Source: Mycobacterium scrofulaceum
GTDB lineage: Bacteria > Actinomycetota > Actinomycetes > Mycobacteriales > Mycobacteriaceae
Assembly (NCBI RefSeq): GCF_002086735.1
Contig: NZ_MVIJ01000037.1
Span: 1-56,411, forward strand
Reading direction: 5' to 3'
Length of the DNA: 56,411 bases
The notes beneath the pieces are model-generated. The model saw only the letters and a list, made by a program, of their open reading frames with translations. It searched no databases and was not told the DNA's origin. The translations under genes were made by a program, and so were the position numbers. Numbering within the stretch: the stretch's first letter is position 1; each line of letters starts with the position of its first letter. Shown here in pieces: positions 24,705-32,611 of the stretch.

Positions 24705-25618
24705 AGGCGCACGGCGCGAACGAATTTGATCGTCGTGGCGGGGACCTGCTCCGCGGCCTGCCCCAACTCCGGCAGCCCGGCGGCCGAGAACAGATCGGTG
24801 AGCCGGGATTCGGTTGTCTCCCAGCCATTCTCGTGCAGGTGCGCCGCGACGTCGGTGTGCTCGCCCGGATAGGTCAGGGTGGCGAGATCCATGTCGAGCC
24901 CGTGCCGTCGCCAGCCGTCGGTCATCAGCCGGGATTGCTCCTCGGCCGCCGGCGAGCTGCCGGTCACGGTGCCGTAGTCGGCGGCGAACCGGCTGCCCTC
25001 GGCGGACAGCGGGATGATGGAGTCCAGTAACCGAACCTCCGCCTCCGGTGGGAGCCATCCGATGAGCACCCCCTCGGCGAGCCACGCCGTGGGATGGGCC
25101 GGATCGAAGCCCGCCTCCTGAAGCGCCGCCGGCCAGTCCTCGCGCAGGTCGATCCCGACCTCACGAAGCTTGGCGGTGGGCGCCGCGCCGATCTCCGACA
25201 TGGTCGCCGCCTTGAAGGCGATCACCTCGGGCTGGTCGATCTCGTACACCGTCGTCCCGATGGGCCAGCGCAGCCGGTAGGCGCGGGAGTCCAGCCCCGA
25301 GGCCACGATCACCACCTGGAGCAGCCCCGCTTGCCCGGCCGCGGCGAAATAGTCATCGAAATACCGGGCGCGGGCGGCGAAAGTGTCGACCATCCGGGCA
25401 AACCCGACGCTCTGCTCGAGCTCCGCGGGGTCGAGCTCGCCGCTGGCCAGCCTGGTGAACACGTCCAACCCGACCGCACGCACCAGCGGTTCGGCGAAGT
25501 CGTCCGTGATGACCGGCTGCGGACTCCGGCTCGCGGCGGCTCGGGCGGCGGCGACCATGGTGGCCGTCGCCCCCACGCTGTTGGCCAGGTCCCAGCTGTC
25601 ACCCTCGGTTCGTGCCAT
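24701..25618 (-). CDS. SAM-dependent methyltransferase (TIGR00027/LCM-like)
   Basis: 305 residues from the ATG at 25618, with AAGGAG nine bases upstream. The family motif VVIVASGLDSRAYRL (SAM-binding loop) and EIDQPEV after it are typical of the mycobacterial TIGR00027 methyltransferase group, many of which M. tuberculosis carries as paralogues. A cytosolic O-methyltransferase is likely; substrate unknown. It converges with the FAH/MBL gene (ends overlap by 4 bp) and is divergent from the crotonase. As I recall it is not present between Rv0939 and Rv0940c, so it is probably a lineage insertion. Confidence 0.9.
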   Translation of the reverse strand: MARTEGDSWDLANSVGATATMVAAARAAASRSPQPVITDDFAEPLVRAVGLDVFTRLASGELDPAELEQSVGFARMVDTFAARARYFDDYFAAAGQAGLLQVVIVASGLDSRAYRLRWPIGTTVYEIDQPEVIAFKAATMSEIGAAPTAKLREVGIDLREDWPAALQEAGFDPAHPTAWLAEGVLIGWLPPEAEVRLLDSIIPLSAEGSRFAADYGTVTGSSPAAEEQSRLMTDGWRRHGLDMDLATLTYPGEHTDVAAHLHENGWETTESRLTDLFSAAGLPELGQAAEQVPATTIKFVRAVRL

Positions 25619-25693
25619 GCGTTCTCCTTCGATGTGGGGGCCAAACCACGGTATGCCCCGTCGATGAATACCGCATCGCCTACGGTTTCTGCC

Positions 25694-26500
25694 ATGCCCG
25701 CAGTGGAATTGGAAACCGTCGAGGACGGCATCGCCCGCGTCACCCTGAACCGGCCGGAGCGCCTCAATGCCATCGACGGATCGCTGATCGACGGCGTCGA
25801 CCATGCGCTGGACGTGCTCGGTGGCGGGGAGTTCCGGGCCGCGATACTCACCGGCGCCGGGCGCGGCTTCTGCGCCGGGGCGGACCTGAGCGGCGCGGGG
25901 GAGCCGTGGACCAAGCCCAGGCCGTCGACCCCGCCGTTCAAGGTCAACTACGACGCCCAGGTCCGGCTCGCCGACCTCTTCACCCGCATCTACGAGCTGC
26001 CCATCCCGGTGATCGGCGCGGTCAACGGCGTGGCCGTCGGCGGGGGGCTGGCGTTCGCGCTGGTCTGCGACGTCCGCGTGGCCTCGGACCAGGCGCGGTT
26101 CGGCTCGGCGTTCATCAAGGCCGGCTTCTCGTCGATGGACATGGGCACCAGCTATCTGCTGCCCAAGCTCGTCGGCGCGGGGGTGGCCCGCGAACTCATG
26201 CTGACCGGGCGCATCATCGACGCGGCCGAGGCCTACCGCATCAAGCTGGTGCACGAGGTGGTGGCCCCGGACGATTTGATGGCGGCCGCGCTGAAGGTGG
26301 CCCGGTCGATCGCCGAGAACAACGCCTATGGCGTCTGGCAGACCAAGATCGGCCTCAACGCGGCGCTGGACGCGCCCAGCCTGCGCCACGCCATCGAGAT
26401 CGAGAACCGCACCCAGATCCTCAGCGGCTTCACCAACAACCCGGTCGAGGCGGCCCGGGCGCACCGGGAGAAGCGGTCGCCCAGGTGGGATCCCCTGTGA
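25694..26500 (+). CDS. Enoyl-CoA hydratase/isomerase-family protein
   Basis: 268 residues from the ATG at 25694; the in-frame ATG at 25664 would add ten residues. Crotonase features are present: RPERLNAI, GAGRGFCAGADLS (oxyanion loop) and NGVAVGGGLAFAL. At the site of the first catalytic Glu (usual PE) the sequence is AFIKAGFSSMDMGTSYLLP, so Phe replaces that Glu, while the later Glu in ARELMLTG is kept. Full water addition may therefore be lost and another reaction (isomerisation, thioester cleavage or decarboxylation) is possible. Its downstream neighbour on the other strand has a KstR site, so lipid or sterol side-chain catabolism is a fair guess. Confidence 0.87.
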   Translation: MPAVELETVEDGIARVTLNRPERLNAIDGSLIDGVDHALDVLGGGEFRAAILTGAGRGFCAGADLSGAGEPWTKPRPSTPPFKVNYDAQVRLADLFTRIYELPIPVIGAVNGVAVGGGLAFALVCDVRVASDQARFGSAFIKAGFSSMDMGTSYLLPKLVGAGVARELMLTGRIIDAAEAYRIKLVHEVVAPDDLMAAALKVARSIAENNAYGVWQTKIGLNAALDAPSLRHAIEIENRTQILSGFTNNPVEAARAHREKRSPRWDPL

Positions 26501-26540
26501 CGGGTCCGACGGCGGTGGCCCGCCTCCCCGGTCTCCGCCG

Positions 26541-27407
26541 CTACACCTTCGCGATGACGTTCTCGGCGAACATCTCCAGGTTGCGGATCTTGGTCTCCAG
26601 CGGCTCGGTGTCCTTGCCCTTGATGTAGGGAATGCGGAAGCCGACGATGGCGTCGGTGACGCCCTTGTCTTCGAGGCGTTTGATGCCGTCCACGGTGTAG
26701 GCGTCGGCCGAGATGACGTGGATCTGGAACGGTCCGGTCTTGCCGGCCTCTTCGCGATACCGCTTCAGCTTGGCGATGAGCCCGTCGAGTTCCTCCGGGT
26801 CTCCGCCGCCGTGCATCCACCCGTCCAGCCGGGCCGCGCGGCGCAGTGCCGCGTCCGCGTGGCCGCCGATCAGGACCGGGATCGGTTCGGTGGGAGCCGG
26901 CGTCATCTTGGTCTTCGGGATGTCGTAGAACTCGCCGTGGAACTCGAAGTAGTCGCCGCTGGTGAGGCCCTGGATGATTTCGATGCATTCGTCCATGCGC
27001 TTGCCGCGCTTGGCGAACGGGACGCCGAGCAGTTCGTAGTCCTCCGGCCACGGGCTGGTGCCGACCCCGAATCCCACCCGGTTGTCGGTCAGCGCGGCCA
27101 GCGAGCCGATCTGCTTGGCCACCAGGGCCGGCGGGCGGATCGGCAGCTTGAGGACGAAGAAGTTGAAGTGCAGCTTCGTCGTCACCGCCCCCAAAGCCCC
27201 TGTCAGCACGAAGGTTTCGATGAACTCCTTGCCATCCAGGAACTCGCGATCACCGTCGGGTGTGTACGGGTACTTCGAGTCGGACTCGAAGGGGTAGGCG
27301 ATGCTGTCGGCGATCGTCATCGCGTGGTACCCGGCCGCCTCGGCCGCCTGGGCCAGCGGGATGTAGTACTTGTGGTCGGTCATCGCCTCCGCGTAGGTGA
27401 ACCGCAC
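26541..27407 (-). CDS. LLM-class F420-dependent oxidoreductase (Rv0940c-like), KstR-type site
   Basis: 288 residues of the luciferase-like TIM barrel family: RFTYAEAMTD at the start, a GVGTSPWPEDYELLGVPF substrate loop and the PIPVLIGGHADAALRRAAR stretch near the C-terminal cofactor region. It is expected to use F420 or flavin to reduce or oxidise a lipid-derived substrate. A perfect KstR operator (TAGAACGTGTTCTA) sits 39 bp upstream of the ATG, and the M. tuberculosis homologue Rv0940c belongs to the KstR (cholesterol) regulon as I recall. Substrate within the sterol pathway is unknown. Confidence 0.9.
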   Translation of the reverse strand: MRFTYAEAMTDHKYYIPLAQAAEAAGYHAMTIADSIAYPFESDSKYPYTPDGDREFLDGKEFIETFVLTGALGAVTTKLHFNFFVLKLPIRPPALVAKQIGSLAALTDNRVGFGVGTSPWPEDYELLGVPFAKRGKRMDECIEIIQGLTSGDYFEFHGEFYDIPKTKMTPAPTEPIPVLIGGHADAALRRAARLDGWMHGGGDPEELDGLIAKLKRYREEAGKTGPFQIHVISADAYTVDGIKRLEDKGVTDAIVGFRIPYIKGKDTEPLETKIRNLEMFAENVIAKV

Positions 27408-27445
27408 GTCATCCGCCTTCCTGGGAACGGGTCGTCACACGAGAT

Positions 27446-27459
27446 TAGAACGTGTTCTA
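27446..27459. promoter_or_regulatory. KstR operator
   Basis: TAGAACGTGTTCTA fits the KstR consensus TnnAACnnGTTnnA exactly and forms an inverted repeat around a 2-bp centre. It lies 39 bp upstream of the LLM oxidoreductase start, between it and the STAS-domain gene. KstR is a TetR-family repressor released by sterol-CoA ligands, so this gene should be induced on cholesterol. Confidence 0.85.
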
Positions 27460-27496
27460 GTTCTACCCGCGCCGGGGTTCCGAGCACAATACGGCG

Positions 27497-28261
27497 TCAG
27501 AGCTGGTTCTCGGGTCCGATGACCGCCCACACCGTCTTGCCGTCCGAGGTGGGGGTGCTGCCCCACGCGCGGGACAACGCCTCGACGATCGCCAGGCCGG
27601 ACACGTCGATGCCGTTGGCCGGCGACGGTAGCCGCAGGGCCGGGGCGTGGCTGCTGTCGGAGACCGCGATGGTCGCCGTTGCGCCGTGGCTCTCGATCCG
27701 CATCATCGGCACGCTCGCGGTGTGTTCCAGCACGTTCTCGACGAACACGTTGACCACCACCAGCGCGACCGGGATGAGCGTCGACTGCGACCAGGCGGTG
27801 AGCCACTCGCGGACCAGGCGGCGGGACTCGCGCAGGCTGGTCAGGTCCGCGGGCAGTCGCGCGTCGGCGCGGCGCACGGCTCGCCTGCTCTGCTGGCTGA
27901 GCGCCTTCATCGCCGCCTTCTCGGTCGAGTACACCGGCATGAAATAGGCGACGCCGCTGCGGGTGATCGCCTCGCGTGTGGCGCGGTGCGCGCAAACAAG
28001 CACGATCGGCACGTTGGGCTTGTCGCGAACTTGCCAATGGGCGCCGATGAAGGTCGACCACGCCAATTCGGCGAGCACCTTGAGCGCGGAGATGTTGACG
28101 ATGACAGCGGCAGGCTCGTCCAGCGTGGCCTGCAGGATGTGGTCGCCCAGCGCCGCGGAGTTGGAGGTGTCGAGCACACCGTCGACGGTCAGGATGGCCA
28201 CCGACTGATCCGTGTGCATCGCGACGGCCAGTGAGCTGGGGGACTCGGCTACCGAACTCAC
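27497..28261 (-). CDS. STAS / anti-sigma-kinase-like fusion (Rv0941c-like)
   Basis: 254 residues from the GTG at 28261. Residues about 15-115 form a STAS anti-anti-sigma fold. From about 145 a GHKL/HATPase-like domain follows, with the N-box VNVFVENVLEH, an SDSS loop at the usual Asp position and a short GLAIVEAL stretch. The fusion could be a bistable partner-switch element that controls a sigma factor or the osmosensing Rv0516c-type pathway; that is inference. A 41-codon open frame with a strong Shine-Dalgarno overlaps its start and becomes in-frame if one base is added in a G5 run, so the true protein may be longer. Confidence 0.78.
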   Translation of the reverse strand: MSSVAESPSSLAVAMHTDQSVAILTVDGVLDTSNSAALGDHILQATLDEPAAVIVNISALKVLAELAWSTFIGAHWQVRDKPNVPIVLVCAHRATREAITRSGVAYFMPVYSTEKAAMKALSQQSRRAVRRADARLPADLTSLRESRRLVREWLTAWSQSTLIPVALVVVNVFVENVLEHTASVPMMRIESHGATATIAVSDSSHAPALRLPSPANGIDVSGLAIVEALSRAWGSTPTSDGKTVWAVIGPENQL

Positions 28262-28383
28262 CGCCGGGGCCCCTTCCCCCTCGGAATCCCGTGCTGTCGA
28301 GGCGCCCGGACCCCCGGCTGGGTCGAACGCGAGGGGGACGTCGCAATCCGGCTTCCCAGCTGGTTCGTGTCGTCCGGTTCCAT
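28258..28383 (-). pseudogene. Candidate frameshifted N terminus or coupled leader peptide of the STAS gene
   Basis: A 41-codon frame starts at the ATG at 28383, nine bases after GAGGAG, and its TGA overlaps the GTG of the STAS gene (GTGA). It begins MEPDDTNQLGSRIATSPS. In the STAS frame, the same bases read PLAFDPAGGPGAS and later ARDSEGEGAPAV, an acidic linker that looks more protein-like. Adding one base to the five-G run at 28333-28337 (CCCCC on the coding strand) joins the two frames into one protein. Either a sequencing error, a natural frameshift or a leader peptide is possible. Confidence 0.5.
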
Positions 28384-28707
28384 CGCTGCTCCTCGAATCA
28401 CTGCCGGGCCAACTGCTTGAGTATCCGCCCTCGGCGGCAAAAGTCTAATTCGGGTCGAGCGGCCTACCCGCCACCGGAAAGCGCAGCCCACGCGGGCCGG
28501 GCCCAGGGCGCGCGCGGCGGGCGGCGCGGCGCGAACGGGGCGCGTGCCGGTCCCCACCCGTTGCAGGCCCCCGCCCCTACCGCGTCGAACACGATGTTCG
28601 AAGTCGCTGCGCAGCACGCGCATCCCCCGGGTTTACCACCCGCGGGGCACCCCCAAACGCGGCGACGCGCCCCAAAACATCAGTCGATGACCAGCGGAAG
28701 GCGGTGG
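28384..28707. other. GC-rich intergenic stretch without a gene
   Basis: About 320 bp between the STAS region and the FMO gene. Several frames are open only because of the very high GC content; none has a ribosome site or recognisable protein. Both flanking genes read leftward, so this holds the STAS promoter and the end of the FMO transcript. No hairpin with a U-tract was found. Confidence 0.5.
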
Positions 28708-29940
28708 TCAGCCGGCCGGGTAGGGCGGGGCTCCCACGCCGGCGACCGAGTGGGTGCCCCACGGCGTCTGTTCGACGATCCGCGCGGCGGCGCTGCGCCG
28801 GCCCACCGTCAACGTCGCGGTCCGAGTCTGGGTGAGTGTCTGGTCCGGCAGCGGCCGTGACGGCGAACCGAACACCGTCCCCTGCCAGTGGTAGCGGCCG
28901 TCGATCGGGTCGAGGTGGCCGGTGAGCCGGACCCGCACCGGATGGCTGGTACCGGCTATCTCGAGCGTCGCCGCGCCGTCGTAGGTGTCGTCGCGTTCGG
29001 GCGCGCTGGACGACAGGTCGAAGGCGGATGTCACCGGGGGCGGCGGGTCGGGGCTGAGTTGGGCGCGCTCGTTGAACACCTGCATGCTGCTCGCGCGCAC
29101 CTCGATGCGGCCGCTAACCGTGCGCTCCATCGTCCGCAGGCACTCGGCGACGTAGCGGGCCTGCGCGGCGGCGTCGGGCCCGGTGATGAAGAAGTAGTTG
29201 GGAAAGCCGCGAACCGCCACCCCGCAGAACGGCTCCATGCCGTCGTGCCAGGCCTGCCGGAGGTCATGGCCACCGGCACCGACGAGGGCGCCCTCGGCCA
29301 GCCCCTCGGCGATGGCGAAACCGGTGCCGTAGACGATGGCGTCGACGCCGTGCTCGACGCCGTCGCGGGTGCGGATGCCCGAGGCGGTCACCGCCTCGAT
29401 CGATGACCCGGCCAGCCTGACCGACGGGCGCTCGGCGGTGGTTCGGATGCGACGGCGCAGCCAGCGTCTGGCCCGGGTCGACCACAGCGGCATCTCGGTG
29501 ACAACGCGGCGCGGTGCGTGGGCGAAGACGGTGACCGACGCCGCGGTCCGGCTCAATCGGCCGATGTGGTGGCCGGCGGCGGCGTCGGTGCCCACGACCG
29601 CGACGCGCCTACCGGCCGGGTCGAAGTCGGGCGCCCACGCGGCCGCGGGAAACGACGCGCCCGGGAAATCGTCGCGGCCGGCGAGGTCGGGCAGCCAGGG
29701 GACGAAGGGCCACGGGTCGGTGGCGACGACGGCCCGCGCCCGCACGTCCTCCCCGCCGGCCGTCCTCAGCAGCCAGCTATCGGTGGCCTCGTCAAACCTC
29801 GACCGGACGTTGGCGGCCGGCCCGTGAAGGACGACGAAGTCGGTGAGACCGGTCGCCGAGAACGCCGACCGCATGCCGGGGTGCGCGCCGAGGACGACGA
29901 CGGGATGACGGGGGTCGCCGGGGCCGGGCGGCCGCGTCAC
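28708..29940 (-). CDS. Flavin-dependent monooxygenase-like protein with C-terminal DUF4873
   Basis: 410 residues. The N-terminal half lacks a clean GxGxxG at the very start but keeps VVLGAHPG and a second nucleotide fold RRVAVVGTDAAA, and AIVYGTGF is the typical ATG-type hinge of flavin monooxygenases. Residues about 305-400 resemble DUF4873, a C-terminal cap often found on such mycobacterial enzymes. It probably oxidises a hydrophobic substrate with NADPH and O2. The ATG overlaps the stop of the diiron oxygenase by 4 bp, so both are one transcript and likely act together. Rv0943c is the M. tuberculosis relative, shorter at the N terminus as I recall. Confidence 0.8.
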   Translation of the reverse strand: MTRPPGPGDPRHPVVVLGAHPGMRSAFSATGLTDFVVLHGPAANVRSRFDEATDSWLLRTAGGEDVRARAVVATDPWPFVPWLPDLAGRDDFPGASFPAAAWAPDFDPAGRRVAVVGTDAAAGHHIGRLSRTAASVTVFAHAPRRVVTEMPLWSTRARRWLRRRIRTTAERPSVRLAGSSIEAVTASGIRTRDGVEHGVDAIVYGTGFAIAEGLAEGALVGAGGHDLRQAWHDGMEPFCGVAVRGFPNYFFITGPDAAAQARYVAECLRTMERTVSGRIEVRASSMQVFNERAQLSPDPPPPVTSAFDLSSSAPERDDTYDGAATLEIAGTSHPVRVRLTGHLDPIDGRYHWQGTVFGSPSRPLPDQTLTQTRTATLTVGRRSAAARIVEQTPWGTHSVAGVGAPPYPAG

Positions 29941-30842
29941 AGAAACCTGCTGCGCTTCCAGCCGCGGCGGGCGATGGGGCCGAGCAGACCCACTTCGGTC
30001 AGGAACGCCGCCAGCGGGGCGAAGCCCGCGACCTGAATGTCGCGGCGGTGCGGGCTGGTCCGCGCGATCCGCCGCGCCCGCTTCGGGTCCAGGCCTGTGC
30101 GCGCATACGGGATCGGATTGCTGAACAGGTAGTTGAAGAAGTACCCGCCCAGGCCGTTGATGTTGGCCATGAACCAGCGGTTGAACCGCGGCATCTCGGC
30201 GACCCGCTTGCGGGCGCCGTCGCGCGCGAACTGGATGTGGCGCGCCTCCTCGGTGACGTGAATCCGCATGAGCCGCTGGATGATCGGCTGCAACTCCGGG
30301 TCGTCCATCATCTGGCGCTGCAGGGAGTCGAAGATCTCCTCACCGATCAGCGCGGCCACCCACAGCATCGAGCCCCGCTGAAACGCCAGCGGAAGCGCGT
30401 TGATGATCATCCGGTGAAAGAGCCGGGGCCGCACCGGTTTCGCGCCGATGCGCTCGATGGCCTTGCCGAACATCACCATGTGGCGTGTCTCGTCGCCCAG
30501 TTCGGTGAGCTTGTAATGGGTGGACCGGCTCGTCGGGTCCTCGTGCAGGATCGTCCGCAGCAGCGACTGATTGAGCATGTTCTCGAACCAGATGCCGGCC
30601 GAGAGGGTGTTCACCAGCTCCTGGCGGGACAGCTCGATCTGTTGCTCGCGGGTCATCTCGTCCCACATCGGGGTGCCGTAGAGCGACACCAGCCGCGGCG
30701 GCAGGTAGAACTTGTCCGGGTCCAGCGGCGCGTCCCAGTCGATGTCGACGACCGGCTCGTAGGACTTCTTCACCGAGCCCCTGAGCAGGCGCTCGGAGAA
30801 CTCTTCCCGACTCGGCCCAGCTGGCTTCACCGCAGATGTCAT
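29937..30842 (-). CDS. Diiron oxygenase (AurF-like)
   Basis: 301 residues from the ATG at 30842, after AGGGACGCCAG. The four-helix ferritin-like core carries metal-binding ExxH motifs: ELGDETRHMVMF, a Glu in LIGEEIFD, and EEARHIQF. These match the PF11583 (AurF-type) non-heme diiron oxygenases that oxygenate amines or aliphatic positions. It is transcribed together with the FMO-DUF4873 gene (4-bp overlap) and starts 35 bp after a perfect palindrome that could be the operator of an unlinked regulator. The substrate is unknown. Confidence 0.87.
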   Translation of the reverse strand: MTSAVKPAGPSREEFSERLLRGSVKKSYEPVVDIDWDAPLDPDKFYLPPRLVSLYGTPMWDEMTREQQIELSRQELVNTLSAGIWFENMLNQSLLRTILHEDPTSRSTHYKLTELGDETRHMVMFGKAIERIGAKPVRPRLFHRMIINALPLAFQRGSMLWVAALIGEEIFDSLQRQMMDDPELQPIIQRLMRIHVTEEARHIQFARDGARKRVAEMPRFNRWFMANINGLGGYFFNYLFSNPIPYARTGLDPKRARRIARTSPHRRDIQVAGFAPLAAFLTEVGLLGPIARRGWKRSRFL

Positions 30843-30876
30843 CTGGCTGGCGTCCCTTCATTGGGTGCTTCAGACG

Positions 30877-30896
30877 GTACCCATGGTACTGGGTAC
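30877..30896. promoter_or_regulatory. Palindromic operator candidate upstream of the diiron oxygenase
   Basis: GTACCCA and TGGGTAC form a perfect 7-bp inverted repeat around a 6-bp centre, with a nested GTACC/GGTAC pair. It is 35 bp upstream of the diiron oxygenase ATG and about 75 bp before cobF on the other strand. The size and symmetry suit a TetR-family dimer. No adjacent regulator gene exists. Confidence 0.55.
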
Positions 30897-30969
30897 TTTT
30901 GGCTCGGACTAGGCCCTTTAGGTTTCAATTCGGCAATCTGATCGAGCAACCCGCGGGCAGGAGAGCGTT

Positions 30970-31713
30970 TTGGGCCGGCACATCCACGTCATCGGCATCG
31001 GCGCCGGCGATCCCGACTACGTGACCGCCCAGGCGATCGAGGCGCTCAACGACACCCAGGTCTTCTTCGCGATGGACAAGGGCGAGGCGAAAAGCGATTT
31101 GGTCGCGCTGCGACGGGAGATCTGCGCCCGCTTCATCCGCGAGCCGGGTTACCGCTTCGTCGAGCTGGCCGATCCGCAACGGTCGACCGATACCGACTAC
31201 CGCGGGGCGGTCTCGGACTGGCACGCGGCGCGGGCGCGGGTGTGGGCGGCGGCCATCGGCGCCGAGCTGGGCCCCGACGGTGTCGGTGCCTTCCTCGCCT
31301 GGGGCGATCCGTCGCTGTACGACAGCACGCTGCGCATCCTGGACGCCGTCAAGGCCGAGCTCGACTTCACCTTCGACGTCATCCCCGGCATCACCGCGAT
31401 CCAGGCGCTGACCGCGCGACACCGCATCCCGCTCAACGAGGTCGGGGAGCCGGTCCTGATCACCACCGGCCGAAAGCTGCGCGCGCACGGGCTGACCGGA
31501 TCCGCGGTCGTCATGCTCGACGCCGAGTGCTCCTTTCGGGCGTGCCCGCCCGGCACCCACATCTGGTGGGGCGCGTACCTGGGCACCGGCGACGAACTGC
31601 TCGTGGCGGGCACCGTCGGCGAGGTCGGCACGCGCATCGCGGCGCTGCGGGCGCAGGCCCGCGCGCGGCACGGCTGGATCATGGACACCTATTTGCTCAG
31701 ACCGGCAGACTGA
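30970..31713 (+). CDS. cobF: Precorrin-6A synthase (deacetylating), CobF
   Basis: 247 residues from a TTG at 30970 after AGGAG. The N terminus HVIGIGAGDPDYVTAQAIE is the tetrapyrrole methylase SAM/substrate motif, with AFLAWGDPSLYDST and VIPGITAIQAL following. CobF methylates C1 of precorrin-5 with loss of acetate in aerobic cobalamin synthesis. M. tuberculosis complex strains lack cobF through a deletion at this locus, while M. canettii and other mycobacteria retain it, so B12 synthesis is likely complete in this organism if the other cob genes are intact. The stop is 5 bp before the Fpg/Nei gene. Confidence 0.94.
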   Translation: MGRHIHVIGIGAGDPDYVTAQAIEALNDTQVFFAMDKGEAKSDLVALRREICARFIREPGYRFVELADPQRSTDTDYRGAVSDWHAARARVWAAAIGAELGPDGVGAFLAWGDPSLYDSTLRILDAVKAELDFTFDVIPGITAIQALTARHRIPLNEVGEPVLITTGRKLRAHGLTGSAVVMLDAECSFRACPPGTHIWWGAYLGTGDELLVAGTVGEVGTRIAALRAQARARHGWIMDTYLLRPAD

Positions 31714-31718
31714 AGGGC

Positions 31719-32582
31719 GTGCCCGAACTGCCCGAGATCGAAGCGCTGGCCGACCACCTGCGCCGCCATGCCGTCGGCTTGACCGTCGGGCGTGTCGACG
31801 TCGGCGCCCTGTCCGTGCTGAAAACCTTCGATCCGCCGCTCGGCGCGCTGCACGGCCAGCCCGTGACGGGCGCCCACCGGTGGGGCAAATACCTGGGGCT
31901 GGAGGCCGGGGAGCTATTCTTGATCACCCACCTGTCGCGGGCGGGGTGGCTGCGGTGGTCCGACAAACTCGGCGCGGCGCCGCTGCGTCCCGGCAAGGGC
32001 CCGATCGCGTTGCGGGTGCACCTGGGCACCCCCGGTGAGGCGCCCGGCTTCGACCTCACCGAGGCGGGCACCCAGAAGCGGCTGGCCGTATGGCTGGTCA
32101 CCGACCCGCAGACGGTGCCCGGGATCGCTGCCCTCGGCCCGGACGCGCTGGAACTCGGCGTCGACGACCTCGCCGGGCTGCTGGCCGGCAACACCGGGCG
32201 GATCAAGACCGTCATCACCGATCAGAAGGTGATCGCCGGCATCGGCAACGCGTACAGCGACGAAATCCTGCACGTCGCCAAGATTTCGCCGTTCGCCACC
32301 GCGGGCAAGCTGACCGACGAGCAGCTCACCACGCTGCACGACGCGATGGTGTCCGTCCTGCGGGATGCGGTGAGCCGATCCGTGGGCCAGGGGGCGGCCA
32401 CGCTCAAGGGCGAGAAGCGCTCCGGGCTGCGCGTGCATGCCCGCACCGGCCTGCCGTGCCCCGTGTGCGGCGACACCGTCCGTGAAGTCTCGTTCGCGGA
32501 CAAGTCTTTTCAGTACTGTCCGACGTGTCAGACCGGTGGCAAGGTGCTGGCCGACCGGCGGATGTCGCGGCTGCTCAAGTAG
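31719..32582 (+). CDS. Fpg/Nei-family DNA glycosylase, full length
   Basis: 287 residues from the GTG at 31719, which gives the required PELPEIEAL start: Pro2 is the Schiff-base nucleophile and Glu3 the partner. The helix-two-turn-helix segment is in TDQKVIAGIGNAYSDEILH, and the C-terminal zinc finger has CPVC and CPTC. It removes oxidised bases (8-oxoguanine or pyrimidines) and nicks the abasic site. In M. tuberculosis the Rv0944 annotation is, as I recall, only a C-terminal fragment flanking the cobF deletion. The catalytic N terminus is present here. Confidence 0.92.
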   Translation: MPELPEIEALADHLRRHAVGLTVGRVDVGALSVLKTFDPPLGALHGQPVTGAHRWGKYLGLEAGELFLITHLSRAGWLRWSDKLGAAPLRPGKGPIALRVHLGTPGEAPGFDLTEAGTQKRLAVWLVTDPQTVPGIAALGPDALELGVDDLAGLLAGNTGRIKTVITDQKVIAGIGNAYSDEILHVAKISPFATAGKLTDEQLTTLHDAMVSVLRDAVSRSVGQGAATLKGEKRSGLRVHARTGLPCPVCGDTVREVSFADKSFQYCPTCQTGGKVLADRRMSRLLK

Positions 32583-32611
32583 TCGACGGCCGCGGTCGCT
32601 ATGCTGCCTGG

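Noticed and set aside
22677..25085. 802-residue minus-strand frame
   Set aside because: Antisense to the FAH/MBL gene, no recognisable domain, Arg/Gly/His-rich.
30877..30896. KstR or KstR2 site
   Set aside because: The half-sites GTACCCA/TGGGTAC lack the AAC-nn-GTT core; kept only as an unassigned operator.
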